A program made the translations under genes and the position numbers. From Nipponacmea schrenckii (lineage: Eukaryota > Mollusca > Gastropoda > Lottiidae): a DNA stretch of 64,000 bases. The stretch spans positions 12,400,001 to 12,464,000 of the forward strand of contig CM060200.1 in NCBI GenBank assembly GCA_030562195.1. Direction: 5' to 3'. The notes beneath the pieces are model-generated. The model was not told where the DNA came from, did not search any database, and worked only from the letters and a program-made list of their open reading frames with translations. Positions 1 to 11,961 of this stretch are shown piece after piece (position 1 is the stretch's first letter; each line of letters begins with the position of its first letter).

Positions 1-3000
1 GTGGATTGGACACAATGTTTCAAACACAGATAGCACATTAGTTAACTTACTGTTTTGGAACAATAAATTATTGAATTGAATGGATTGAACATTAGGTTGA
101 TCTTCAAGGCAAAGGTTGTGGTATTGAAATTTTTATTACCAAGGTTTATTGTGTTATCTACTAACTTGGCCCAGAAAACTCTCCCTTTTCTTAAGGCCTG
201 AAAGACAAAAAATTTGGTTAATCAAATTCCTTAATTAGTTATCTGTTGTCTGTTTATGGCACAGCATGCAATGCTGAGTAACAACTAACTTAAGTATAGC
301 TATTTTCATACATTGCGATGCTTGTATTTCTGATTACTTGTTCAGAAGGAGTACAAACCTATATTTCTTTCAACTGTGTATCAGTTTGTAATCTTTGTAC
401 CTGTAGAAAACTATGATAAATACTAATAAATCTTTCTCGGTTACACCTGAGTATACCTGAAAATACAGAATCAGAAACTATTTAGATCTGTGATATACAG
501 CTGTTGTAGTGTGTGGAAATTTATACCCTGGAAAATTGTTCATACTTACTCTTTGAGCAGACACATTAGCATTTCATTTGCACTTTGGATGATTGAAAAT
601 ATTCATGACACTTAATAATTGATTTAATTGTAAATGTGTTCACCTACATACAACTACTGTTAGAACTTGTGTCAAATCTTAAGCTATTTAAACACCATCA
701 ATAAAGGCAGATTGAGGTTCAGAATTGCCTTCGAACCTGAATTAACTATCAAGAAATGTATGCACACAAGACTATAAAGTGATAATAAAAGTGTTGGCTA
801 GACCAGGTTTAGCATCAGTTTATGGTTTAATAATTATAATATAATGACTATGGAAGTCTCTATGGTTGTAAGATAGTTTAACACATTATTAATATCACTT
901 CATTAATTCACCTTTATTATGATTAATAGTTTTATTGATACTTCTGTTTTCTGTATTAACATTGGCCAAGATTTTGCTTGGAGGTTTGTTTCTGGCTTGA
1001 TGCTGGTACTTTTTTCCCACTTTTCTAGTTCTCATGTGGACCAGTAACCAAATGTGATTCAGTGGTGGTTTGCAGACAGGTGGCATAGGGATAAGAGAGG
1101 CAAGGATATTGGCATCCACGTTTAAATTTATTATCGTATTACATAGTGAAATATTAGCCTGTTGAGTTCTTGGAAAATTAAGCAAAAATTTGTTCAGATC
1201 CCTCAACTAATTCTCCTTGGACCACTGATGTGTTTCATAATTTGCATAAGGGAGCAGATTAAAAATTCGGTTCAAGACTAGGGGTAACTATCAAGAAAAG
1301 CAATACTACCATAACAAAAACTCTGAACTTTTTGACTTATTATTGCTACTATTTAAGACTCTACATTAACATAATTGTACAGTGAGACCCCTCTAAACCA
1401 TCATCTATATCTAAGCCAACAAAAATGCCAGCTTAGAAGGGTGGTTTGTTTGGAAGGGTTTAACTGTATATCTTGAACAATGAAAAGGCATCAAGACTAA
1501 ACATTATATTACAACAGAAGAATTATAATATATAGATATTAGTGTCTAAATGTTTTAGTATCAGTACTGGCCATCTTCCATAGTTGATTGATAGTCCAAT
1601 AAAGTAATTAGTAAATAATATAATAAAGTACTATAGTAATGGTATTATTTACTATATATCTGTCAATACCTATATTTATCTTTATATATCTCTTTCTGGT
1701 TGATTTGTTTGATTAGTAGAATGCTCTGAACTACCCTGCCCACCTTGCTAAAGACATTGTTTTGCTTGGACTTAGACTGCAGCAATGCCAATGCCTATCA
1801 AACTTTTAAAAAAGCGTAGATCAATGCACTGAGCCCAATATATATCCCGTATTTCACATTACAATTTGGAGCAGAATGAGTAGCATTCAAAGCAATTCAA
1901 TTCCATTCAGTTGCATTAAACTGTTGAAACCTACAGCCCAATTAGATGGTAAAGCTGGTTTGAAAGTGATTAGGTTCTATTTTTGGAACCAACTGCTTTC
2001 CTTTTGATTTGAATTTAGATACACCCACAATTTCCTCACTATACTTCAAGATGTAATTGAATTACACAGTCTACGGCTCAGTATTATCTTCCCAAGATCA
2101 CAGGACTGATCAGAAATATTGCCAAGATTTCAAGCTCAAGCCTCAGTCTTGAAGACTCATTGTTCTCTACATGTATGGTATAACCTTGCATTCTTAAAAC
2201 TTCATTTGATTTATAGGAATACTGCATCTCAGAATATTCAATATTCATCAGTGAATTTACCTGGTGTCATAAAGCAACAGAAAACCTTAAATCCGGAAAA
2301 ACTCACAAAACTAAGTCATTTTTTACAAACGCCTAATCAATTTAATAAGCGTTTTTCAATAATCAAATGCATCTTTATTGATAATTACTTAGTTTTTTGG
2401 ATATTTTTTGGGGGGATATTTTATGTTATTTATGGCAGTACATGTATACTTTCTTTCTTATTGGCCAAGTTTCAAATTTTATGTTCATTCTAAGACCTAT
2501 TATCCCTTCAAGGATTCATAATGGTACATAATACTCAAGTCCAAAAGATGACTTGGTTGTTCAGGAATAAATAAAAGTTCTCAAGCTTCTGGTAGTCCAG
2601 AAGATTCATTGTTCTTCACTATGCTGTTGCATTCTAGGTAGAACCTCTCTTCTTGAAACCTGCATTGTATTTGCTTTGTGAATTCATATAAAAGCGCATA
2701 ATACCCCAGTCATTAGCAATTTGGAAAATTTATATACATGTATGAACGTATATATCCAAAGCATCTATCATCATAAGAATCTGCCAATCATGTCAACAAT
2801 TTGAGAGGAGATTATGACTATTTCTGGCACTGTCTTCTTACAAATGAACATATTGGGTCTTAAAAAAGAAACTTTTCTCAGTGGGTCTAGTTTCTAAGAC
2901 TCTTTATATTTAATTGTAGACAAACTTTTTATTTTTAATTATACATTATTTATTCTATGTGTTAATTGTATTAAAACTTTGCTCTGTGAAGTTACATTAC

Positions 3001-3570
3001 TTAACTTCAAACAAATAACCAGGGTCTTCTTTGAGAAACATTAAATACAGAAGACCGCCTTTCATGTTTATATTTCAAAGGTGTTTTATGGAATATTTCA
3101 TTTAGTTACATGTGTATTTCATTTATTATAGTTTTTTATTTCTCCCAAGTGTACAACAAAAGATGGTAAAAAACGTTTATGTTTATCATTTGTTAAGTAT
3201 TTACCCCATCTTGTTCTGCCTGACGTCATAATCAACTGACTGAAACCAATATAATTGAATTCTTAGACTTCAATAACTTCATCAGAAGTTTGTGAACACA
3301 GTTAGAATTTATAGCTTATGCTTACTCTTTTAGTCAAGATGCCGTATTGAAAACTTTACGATGTTCAGAATTTAGTCGTTGGTCTGGCCTAATAAAAGAT
3401 AAGAGATACTAATACAAACTTGATTGATGCTGAGCAAAGTCTGGATCCCTTAACCACATGCTCAGTCCATGAAGATGATATAATACACAATAATACATAA
3501 GATGTACAGTTAGTTAGTAAATAAACAAGTAAAGGTTTATTAGATGGACAGATTATGTTTCAGTGATCCA
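1..3570. other. Non-coding flank or intron, no supported exon
   Basis: No open frame here resembles a known protein or is bounded by convincing splice sites; the longest frames (about 100-125 codons) have AT-driven composition. It may be 5' flank or first intron of the semaphorin gene, whose signal-peptide exon was not found. The only structured item is a small inverted-repeat element near 1379. Confidence 0.5.
1379..1467. mobile_element. Short MITE-like inverted repeat (about 89 bp)
   Basis: The left end reads ACAGTGAGACCCCTCTAAAC. The reverse complement of the right end reads ACAGTTAAACCCTTCCAAAC. The two ends are imperfect inverted repeats of about 20 bp around a short core with no coding capacity. 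TA lies just outside each end. This looks like a decayed non-autonomous DNA transposon; the superfamily is not determined. Confidence 0.45.
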
Positions 3571-3950
3571 GTACATGACCACAAGATGTACAAGTGGTTA
3601 AAGAAAGATAAATCAGTACATGTCCACAAGATGTACAAGTGGTTAAAGAAAGATAAATCAGTACATGACCACAAGATGTACAAGTGGTTAAAGAAAGATA
3701 AATCAGTACATGACCACCAGATGTACATGAGGTTCAAGATAGATAGATCAGTACATGACCACAAGATGTACAAGTGGTTAAAGAAAGATAAATCAGTACA
3801 TGTCCACAAGATGTACAAGTGGTTAAAGAAAGATAAATCAGTACATGACCACAAGATGTACAAGTGGTTAAAGAAAGATAAATCAGTACATGACCACCAG
3901 ATGTACATGAGGTTCAAGATAGATAGATCAGTACATGACCACAATATGAA
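3571..3950. repeat. 45-bp minisatellite with 180-bp higher-order unit
   Basis: Eight full 45-bp units plus a partial ninth are arranged A-B-A-C-A-B-A-C-A'. The two 180-bp A-B-A-C blocks look identical base for base, so the last duplication is recent. Because 45 is a multiple of three and no unit carries a stop, the array is open on both strands. The + strand encodes a 15-residue repeat, VHDHKMYKWLKKDKS, in a 138-codon frame (3544-3960). The - strand encodes a 134-codon frame. No splice context or flanking domain supports translation, so I call it a minisatellite. Confidence 0.85.
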
Positions 3951-4044
3951 CAGTAAATAATAATCAGATGGTACAATATATGTACATGTACAGCATTTAA
4001 TTTGTTGACACTATCATAAGCATGAGTGGTAGAAAAAAAACAAG

Positions 4045-4180
4045 AATAAGAACTTAGTTTCTGGGGGATCCTTTCTACCAGCTGGTCAAACCTCTTGGCA
4101 TTTATATTTCGTAGATTATCCTTACCCAATTATAGACTGGTTGACTGTCATAAAGAGGAAATAAAAGTTATTCAAGGTGA
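4045..4180 (-). mobile_element. SINE family B copy, truncated
   Basis: It shares the family B core (GGGATCCTTTCTACCAGCTGG, then CAAACCTCTTGGCATT, GGATTATCC-like and TTCAAGGTGATCA blocks) with copies near 6228, 23712 and 49767. The 3' tail end lies at the low coordinate, so the element points to the - strand. The tRNA-like head is missing. Confidence 0.65.
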
Positions 4181-4342
4181 TCATTTTCAGCTAACATGTT
4201 AGTTGTTAATACACATTTATTGAATCCGTTCGCTAACAAATGATTCCAACTGATCCAGAAGCAATGTTTAATGTATTCAGATGGGTTATTGTTCCATGCT
4301 TTAAACAGAACAGTTCAATCTACATAAAAATTTTATGATAAA

Positions 4343-4397
4343 ATAGCCCATATGGAGCAAAAGAGTAGGATGTAAAACTCCATTTCATTTCATTTTG
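4343..4397 (+). mobile_element. SINE family A tail fragment
   Basis: The stretch runs from TAGCCCATATGG to GTAAAACTCCATTTCATTTC. It matches the reverse complement of the start of the family A copies at 5048, 36660 and 59717. Only the last roughly 55 bases of the element remain. Confidence 0.6.
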
Positions 4398-4419
4398 AAC
4401 TGAAGTTACTTTATCCATA

Positions 4420-4765
4420 TTAAGCTATAATTGAACAAAGGAAGTTACATTTTACATATCTGGGATCTTGGCTATGCTTCTATATTGTGATATTTTTTTT
4501 ATATCACTGTTTTGTTAGAAAATTACTGAAGTTTAGTTGTACATTCTGTTTTCTCATTGATTGAAAAAATATAACCAATTTGATTTATTTATATTAAGCT
4601 ATAATCAAACAAGAAAGTTACATTTAACATATCTGGGATCTTGGCTATGCTTCTATATTGTAATATTTTTTTTTATATTGCTGTTTTGTTAGAAAATTAC
4701 TGAAGTTTAGTTGTACATTGTATTTTCTTATTGATTGAAAAAATCAAACCCAATTTGATTTATTT
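4420..4765. repeat. Two-copy tandem duplication, about 173-bp period
   Basis: Blocks starting TTAAGCTATAAT at about 4420 and 4594 are nearly the same through ATCTGGGATCTTGGCTATGC and AGAAAATTACTGAAGTTTAG to the closing TTGATTGAAAAAAT. A few substitutions and T-run length changes separate them. There is no coding potential. Confidence 0.8.
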
Positions 4766-5047
4766 TTAGCAGAAAATTGATTTTGCCATTAAGCGATTAG
4801 AGAATCTATTTTATCAGTGCTATATATGTTTTGGTATTGATGAATGTGATCTCTGTTGTTGCTTTTAAATTGCTTTCAGTTCAACTTATAGTTGTTGGTA
4901 TTAAAATGTGATTCCCATCACTTGGTTGGGTTGTTTATTGATTTGTTTATGAGTCTGTCAAAAGAATAAGGGCAATTTACATGCATAAAAGACTTGAACT
5001 ACATATATTTTGCAACTGATGCCCGAAAAATTAGTTACAGCTTTTGT

Positions 5048-5345
5048 GAAATGAAAATGAAATGAATGGAGTTTTACATCTACTTTTCCGAACCCCATGG
5101 GCTAATGAAGACGAGCAAAGGCATTCAGTGAGCTATGAGGGAACATCCGCATCAGCCTACTCTTTCTTCTATATCTGAGGCTGTCGAGGAATATTTAACA
5201 TGCATAGCCTAAAGCGAAAGGGAATCAAATTATTCTTCCATCTGTATAACTACCGGTAGATGCTTTTGCCATGTCAGTCCCAAAGATTTGATCACTGACA
5301 TGGGGAAACCGGGTTGAAAAATCTAAAGGCATTATCTTGGCATTT
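5048..5345 (-). mobile_element. SINE family A copy
   Basis: The low-coordinate end is the tail (GAAATGAATGGAGTTTTACATC), followed by GGGCTAATGAAGAC, AGCCTAC and GGGGAAACCGGGTTGAAAAA blocks. These occur in the same order at 36660 and 59717. The tRNA-like head expected at the high-coordinate end is not preserved. Confidence 0.7.
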
Positions 5346-6227
5346 GCTACCTGCAGCTTCTTGGCAAATCCAGAACTAAATTGCTTCTCTTATCAAGATA
5401 ATGATTGCTTGATCCTAAGAGGTTGCATCTGCTAAATCATTGCCACTTTTTGACTGATCAAATTTTGTTCTGTATCAATTTTGTGGTTGTCTCTTTAGCC
5501 AAATATTGTATTTGTCATCTATCTCATTGATTTTTTCATCTTTCTGGATTTTGACTTTTCAATCTATTGGCTGCATCAATTCAATGCTAAATTTTGATAA
5601 ATTGATAAATACCTCCAATGGAATGAAAGTAATTGAAATGTCAACTTGTGGTAAAAGTATAGTTTAATTATGAGGATGGCAGAAAATAGGATAGAAATAT
5701 GAATGCTATAAGTTTTGAACTGTTTGTGATGATTATCTAACATATTGATAGGAAATGGTTTTATAGCTCTATTGGGACTTGACAATTTTACTAATGATTC
5801 TCGTCTTACTACATCAATCATCCAGACGTAGTTTTTTCTCCCTTACAAATGACTTGCATCTATTACAGATTGGAAAATTGACGAGATTCTAGAGAGAAAA
5901 AAAGGTTTTATGGTAATTATGGATCTATAGTGTATCTGGTAAACACAGATTGGCAAACTCAAGTGATTTATGACAGATGCAAGTAGAATCGATTCTTTAA
6001 GGGCAAATAATTCTCTTCTTTTAATGTGTTTCTTGTTATTAATGGAAATATTAATGTTAAAATATTTGTAGTACACATTTTTTTTTACATCAAATGGTTT
6101 CTAGGGTGATACACAATACTAATTTTTTAGGAATAAAAGCTAAAATATAAATTAAAGAAGAATGCATAAAAGCTGCCTTTGCATCTGATGATATAAAAGG
6201 ATACAAAAGAAAGAAAGAAACTACTAT

Positions 6228-6480
6228 ATTTTACAAGGATAACAACTTAGGTTCACAAGTCGACCGTGAAAGGGATCCAGTTGGTCCTTGGCCAAACCTC
6301 TTGGCATTGATCTTTCCTTGATTATCTGTAAAAATTTACAGCTGGGTGGACTGGAATTATGAGTGAAAATGACTAATACAAGGTCATTTGACTTTCTTTC
6401 TCCAGTCTGCACATCCGATATTTTTAATGTATCCAAGCAAAAGAACCAATGCTCTTAACTGCTGTGCTATAGAACCGCTT
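6228..6480 (-). mobile_element. SINE family B copy, nearly complete
   Basis: The tail block TTTTACAAGGATAACAACTTA lies at the low end, followed by the family B core. At the high end, read on the - strand, is GGTTCTATAGCACAGCAGTT followed by AAGAGC, which resembles a tRNA box A region. I therefore read it as a tRNA-derived SINE on the - strand. A clear box B is not visible. Confidence 0.65.
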
Positions 6481-6861
6481 TTGCATCAAATTTTAATGAA
6501 CATACTTTTTGGTGCATCTATTTTTACTCTGTTGAATTTCTTGATATTTAAAATGCATGTACGTGTCAAGGTCATCTGAATTCTTTTTTTAAATTCAATC
6601 CATAATGAAGACAGTATAAATGGGTGTGTGAAGAGATCTTGATAATTTAAAATTTATTTTGAATTTGATGAAAGTGTTGAAAGATCTGATGCTATCTAGA
6701 TGAGAAATATGTAAGAGAACACACGTTTTATATATTTGCAGGAGGTTCTATACAATAATAGTTCACATGTTTATGTATGTCCTTATATTTACAAAGAGTC
6801 AAATTTAAAAAGAAGTTTTTTAATTTTGTATCTTGAAAGAAATACAGAAAAGAAACAACTA

Positions 6862-6965
6862 ATATTTTACAAGGACAAGAACATGGGTTCGATCTTTCCT
6901 GGATTATACATACAGCTTGGTTGACTTAATGAGTAAAGATGACTTATTCAAGGTGATCAGACTTA
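6862..6965 (-). mobile_element. SINE family B copy, internally deleted
   Basis: It begins with TTTTACAAGGACAAGAACAT, jumps to GATCTTTCCTGGATTATACA, and ends with GACTTATTCAAGGTGATCAG. The GGGATCC...CTTGGCATT block found in other copies is missing. Confidence 0.6.
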
Positions 6966-8907
6966 AATACCACAATCAAGATCGGAAATCAGAGCCACCA
7001 TATATATCTAATCCATTATCATTATTGCTCCTGTAAATCCAAGGCCATTTTGACCAGATTTGGATGTTGCAAGTGAAGCTATTTTTTTCCTTCCTTGAAG
7101 CAAGTAGAAACACCCAATCGAAACCTGAAACCTCAACTCAAAAAAATAAATGGAATTCAAAGAACAAATTGCTCAAGATGATGGTCTGTATGACACTGAG
7201 AAAGAAGACTTGGTATCTAACTTCATGTGGAGTTCTGAACACAGATCACTAATGATAAACTGATAACCTTTCACACTGCTGTCTGCAAATGAAATCGAAA
7301 GCAGACATCTTGTTTTGTGTGTGTTGTGAAATCTATATAGTGAAATATGAAAAATGATTATTACATGAATCTAATGCCAGGTCTAATTGTTGGAGTTTAG
7401 GGCTAGTCTCCAGACATCTGGAATTAGTTGAATGTTTTTCAAGATGGTTTGTTTATGCACATGTTATTTATTTACTTGTACCAAGTTAGGTAGTCTCCAC
7501 ACCCCCTTGATGCTTCGAAAAAAAATTCAACCTTGCAGACGTTTAGCATTATTGAAGCACTCAAGAGCCAAAAAAAACTATTGTGAATTTCCTATGAAAT
7601 GTGACTTTCATGCAATTTTCTGCAAAAAATGTATGCATCCATACCAGAAGAATGTTTGTGAAGCTTTCTCTTTTACATTTTATCATTTTGTATCTATAGA
7701 ACCCCAGCATCAGTGTGTTGAAATTGTCGCTGCACCCCATGATGATGCTTTTAAAGAAAAATTCATCAACACTAACTTGAAGTAATATTCATTTATTCAT
7801 GTTATAAAAAAATCCCTCAAAAAACAGAAATAGAATTCAAAACCTTGTCAAATACAGAACAAATCTCTTTCATAAGTATCATTTGAAGAATTAAAACACG
7901 GACATATTTAGTTATAGGGTATGTGAACCTGTATGGTTCTCATTATCTCTAAAGGTTGTCCACTGTTGCCAGTTACCACAGGGGGTTCTGGAAGGGCTAT
8001 CTTCATATGTTTATATTAAAACACAAGCAAGCCCCAGTATTCCCTGAAAATTAACTCCCCACTGGTGCAAAACATTGATAAAAAAATAAAGTGGAAGATT
8101 GGTACCCAGTTTCTGATAAACACATCAATTTGACGTGAAATCCAATACTTTTCTTAATCTTTTCCTTTTATCCTTTGTTTTGAAAACAAATATATTGCTC
8201 CACAGTAAGCTGGATCTTTTGAAGGATTTTCAGAAAGAAATTGAGATTTTCATGGATGGCAATGCAAAATAATTTTATTTTATTTTATATTCAATGGTTA
8301 AAAAAGGACATTTGATTATTTCAATACACAAACAATATTTTATTTTCCTGACTCAGGACATTGTAAAAACAACCTTGTTGTCATTCTACATTACTCAATA
8401 TTCGGCATATTTATCAACTATATTAGGTGAAAATAAAATCTAACTATTACTACCGGTACTTACAACATCATATGCATTTGGATGATTATTTCTGGAAAAA
8501 TTTCCAAAGATTATAATGAGTATAAAGCTCAACTGGCTCCTGGTAGCTCTTGATTATGAAGCTATCATTTAGTCGAACTCTTGTGGACGGTTCCTCTTGC
8601 TCACTTTTTGTTGTATAACAGATACCACTGATAACATAAAACTCAGAAAATTCATTTATTTGTAACATTTCCAGTAACTCATCTGGACGAAATATTTGAT
8701 AATACTATGTTGATAAATAAATTCTTGTGATAGAATTATAAAGTAATTATAGGAGATGTCAAGGAAGTTTGAACTTCTTGTTTATTTTCACTTTTTCCAC
8801 CCAAAATACAATAAAGGGTTGTTCTTTAAGATTCAACTTCCTTTATATGAAAAAAATAGAGTATATTCTTCTGTTCCTTATAATGTTAACAAGAAATATA
8901 CTATATA
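6966..8907. other. Non-coding, no feature supported
   Basis: A 117-codon + frame at 7432-7785 is the only long open stretch. It has no recognisable domain or splice context, and I treat it as chance. Nothing else is seen. Confidence 0.5.
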
Positions 8908-9406
8908 TTAAAGAGGCCCAGGCTTGATTTTTAGGGGTCGTTTTGGGCCTTTGTTACATTTAAACAGTCCTCAGAAATACTCAAGCTCTTAGAAAATCGC
9001 AAAATACCTTGAAATATACCTCAAACAAAAAATTTCACTTTTCATTTTTTTCCCGTGCTGTACGCGGCTGGTCTCCAGTCAGTCTGAAAATTGTGTGTCC
9101 TGTTTACAAAGTCTACAATTGAAAAATGCGTTGTAGTCTGTTTATATAGATGACCGCTATTGCACAACGGGAAGGATAACTCATTGATTATCAAGACAAA
9201 CCGTTTTCCAATATGGCGGGACGTTCGTAATTTCTTAGGACATTATGATTTTTCAAACACGGATAATTATGGATACACATGGATTTGAAGGCTCAAATTT
9301 CAAAGGTAAGCTCTGTAGACTATTTCTGATTAGCTAACCAAAAGATTTCATGTGTTTGAGGCTGTCGGATGATTGTCCGAAGCAAATAAAGCCTGGGCTC
9401 CTTTAA
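8908..9406. mobile_element. MITE with TTAA target duplication (491 bp)
   Basis: TTAA (8908-8911) is followed by AGAGGCCCAGGCTT. The right end reads AAGCCTGGGCTCCT followed by TTAA (9403-9406). The termini are imperfect inverted repeats of about 14 bp, and the TTAA duplication is typical of piggyBac- or Kolobok-type elements. The interior has no transposase frame, so it is non-autonomous. The interior is richer in CpG than the flanks. Confidence 0.75.
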
Positions 9407-9790
9407 TGGTATTTGCTGTTTATGATGTCAGTATCTATAAATGGTATTAGCTGTTTACGATGTCAGTATCAATAAATGGTATTAGCTGTTAATGATGTCA
9501 ATATTTATAAATTGTATTTGCTGTTTATGATGTCAGTATCTATAAATGGTATTAGCTATTAATGATGTTGATATTTATAAATGGTATTAGCTGTTTACAA
9601 TGTCAGTATCTATAAATAGTATTAGCTGTTTATGATGTCAGTATTGCTAAATGATATTAATGGTTTATGATGTTAGTATCAATAAATGGTTATATCGGTT
9701 CATTATAGTACTATCTCTTAATGGTATTGGCAGTTTATGATGTCAGTATCTATAAATGTTATTAGCTTTTTATGATGCCAGTATCTATAA
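9406..9790. repeat. 35-bp tandem array, 11 units
   Basis: The unit is about 35 bp, ATGGTATTAGCTGTTTATGA then TGTCAGTATCTATAA. Eleven diverged copies abut the right TTAA of the preceding MITE. Diverged units resume after the large element (11962 to about 12070), so the 2.2-kb insertion split one array. Confidence 0.85.
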
Positions 9791-9800
9791 ATGGTACATG

Positions 9801-10015
9801 TACAGCAACTTTATAACTTATCTTCGTCGCCGGCGACGGTCTGCAGTTCGTCGGCAAAATAAGCTCAGACGGTCGCCAGTTCGTCGCCAGTTCGTCGCCA
9901 GTTCGTCGGCAGTTCGTCGGCAGTTCGTCGGCGACGGTCTGCAGACGGTCGCCAGTTCGTCGCCAGTTCGTCGGCGACGGTCTGCAGACGGTCGCCAGTT
10001 CGTCGTCAAAATTTC
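9801..10015. repeat. Left inverted arm with GC-rich subrepeats
   Basis: After the 24-bp terminus the arm is built from 11-bp variants of GTTCGTCGCCA, with GGCGACGGTCTGCAGACGGT blocks between them. Long frames on both strands here (repeated RR-S-P-V/R-R-Q-F-V patterns) are by-products of the repeat. Confidence 0.85.
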
Positions 10016-11759
10016 TATAATCTTTGTGTACATCATGACGTCAAGACTTTGCTTGACAACAGACTAGTTTCTAAATATAGCTACATGTATTGTTAGTCTA
10101 CAACGCAACTTTCTTTTTTTTCTACCAACAATGGTTCAGAAACTTTAAATATTACTTTTCATATTTTTCACAATTGCATTCTAATGATCGGTAACTAGTC
10201 TACGAAAGACATTTCCTTGGTCAGCCTGATTAACAAGGAACATTGCTTTACCTCACAATGTCATTCAAATCGACCTTAGCATTAATTATTGAGATTGTTT
10301 CAATTGTGAAAAAAATATACAATGAGAAATATTGTCAAACTGAGCTTGCTATTCGTTCTGATATTTTACCGTAGGTCAACTCATAAAAAGCGTTTCCGGA
10401 TAAACGATGGTGAAATTCTAACCGGTTGCCCGTGAAATCCTAATATAGTTACTATTACACCTGACAAATTCCGATATCAGAACCTGAGACTGGATTCATT
10501 ACAACGTTAGTAGTGATAATCCTTTCAATATGGTGCCCAAAGAACTTAAAAGTAGTGCTTGGATTGACGCTTTCAAACGAAACTAAGCCCAAATGTATCT
10601 TGGCACGCAGTTACGAAGAAGTAGGCGTGGTTTCTCAAAACGTCAATCCCGACATCGTTGTTTTACCATTGGATGATGAAAATAGAACAAAGCGTTTATT
10701 GGTTATAATTTATACTCATTCATATGCATGAGAATGAAATATACCGAAGTAGGTGGGTCTCATAGAGTTATTTATAATAATAGGCGGTGCCAGCAAAATG
10801 ATGAATGTCTACCTATTAATATTATAATAGAGAAAAAAAAAGAAGAATAAATATTAATAATCCGTCAATGAGCGCAGTCGGAACTGGTTAAGCATCATTG
10901 CTATATTGACCGCTGTAGATTTAGGCTGGGTTGGGCGTCGTGATTTTAAATATATCCCCCGTGATAAGTTTGAATTTAAAATTATAAAAATAGAGCCGGT
11001 GGCCCGAGAATTAATTTATTATAAAGTCCGAGGTCGTAGGCCTAGTCCCGAAAAGCCATGGTAAAAGGGTTGTTACACTTTCTTTTCATCGAATTGAGAA
11101 TCTGCTTGATATCCTAGTTTCTATGGTTAAATAATCTGTTATAGGCTTTACATTTCTACGTTCTTTGGTTGGACACGATCAAGACTGGGCCTACTAGGTC
11201 TATTTGAGGTTTTCTACAGGTACCTCTTACAACAGTAGCCTTTTTTGTAACCATAAACGGCCTGATTACCGGGAACAAAGTAATGCACCCTCAGACCTTA
11301 TTGATCACCAAAATAAAGTATTTTATTGTTTCAAAAAATTACTGTAGACCAAGCTTACATCCCAAGTGCCCCAACACGCATTCCGTGGAGGGTTGAAGTA
11401 TAGGCTCCACCCATTGTTCTCCTCTTGTCACTCTCAGTCTCATAGGCCAGCTATCGTTGTTTAATCTTTTGACGAAAAAAATAGATTGATGAAGCCTTTA
11501 TTGGGCACATTCTGCATATCAACTCAAAACTAAGGTTTTTTCCATGCATGTGTACATAATAAAAATTCTGATGACATGTATTTCAAAATAATAGGCTTAG
11601 CCTAGTAGTAGTGGCGCAGGCCTAGCGCATTGTTAATTTCGCTCATGAAAGAATTATGATTCTTGGCGTCAAAAGATGAAGATTTGGATCGTGACGTGAT
11701 GGTCATTAAATTATGACATCAGCTCTTCTTGACAACGGAAAGCGATGGATTTTCTTTCT

Positions 11760-11961
11760 GGAAGTGGCGACGAACTGGCGACGAAGTGGCGACGAACTGG
11801 CGACCGTCTGCAGACGAACTGGCGACCGTCTGCAGACGAACTGGCGACGAACTGGCGACCGTCGCCAGTCCGTCTGCAGACGGTCGCCAGTTCGTCGGCA
11901 AATGTTCTGCCGACCATCTGCAGATGATCTGCAGATAAAGATAAGTTATAAAGTTGCTGTA
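11760..11961. repeat. Right inverted arm with GC-rich subrepeats
   Basis: This is the reverse-complement counterpart of the left arm (CGACGAACTGGCGACGAACT type units). It also contains a short self-inverted part around CCGTCTGCAGACGG, and ends in CTGCAGATGATCTGCAGAT next to the 24-bp terminus. Several overlapping 60-84 codon frames are repeat artefacts. Confidence 0.85.

Larger units (their letters stand above)
9801..11961. mobile_element. Foldback-like DNA element with subrepeat arms
   Basis: The element is 2161 bp. The termini are perfect 24-bp inverted repeats: left 9801-9824 starts TACAGCAACTTTATAACT, and right 11938-11961 is its reverse complement. Each is followed inward by a GC-rich arm of short subrepeats (GTTCGTCGCCA, GTTCGTCGGCA and the palindrome CCGTCTGCAGACGG). 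The arms face each other in inverse orientation. CTATAAATGGTACATG occurs immediately outside both ends (9785-9800 and 11962-11977), which suggests a 16-bp target duplication inside the 35-bp array. The centre (10016-11759) has no transposase; its longest frame is 72 codons (10513-10731) and is unrecognised. It resembles Foldback-type elements in arm design only, and the superfamily is unknown. Confidence 0.8.

Noticed and set aside
2119..2493. 124-codon + frame
   Set aside because: Random-looking composition, rich in I/L/F/N as expected of AT-rich non-coding DNA. No motif or splice sites seen.
7432..7785. 117-codon + frame with several cysteines
   Set aside because: The cysteine spacing does not fit a zinc-binding or secreted motif I know, and there is no supporting exon structure.
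9756..10067. Arginine-rich frames in the element arms (also 11711-11967)
   Set aside because: They are translations of the GC-rich 11-bp subrepeats and occur in several frames and both strands.
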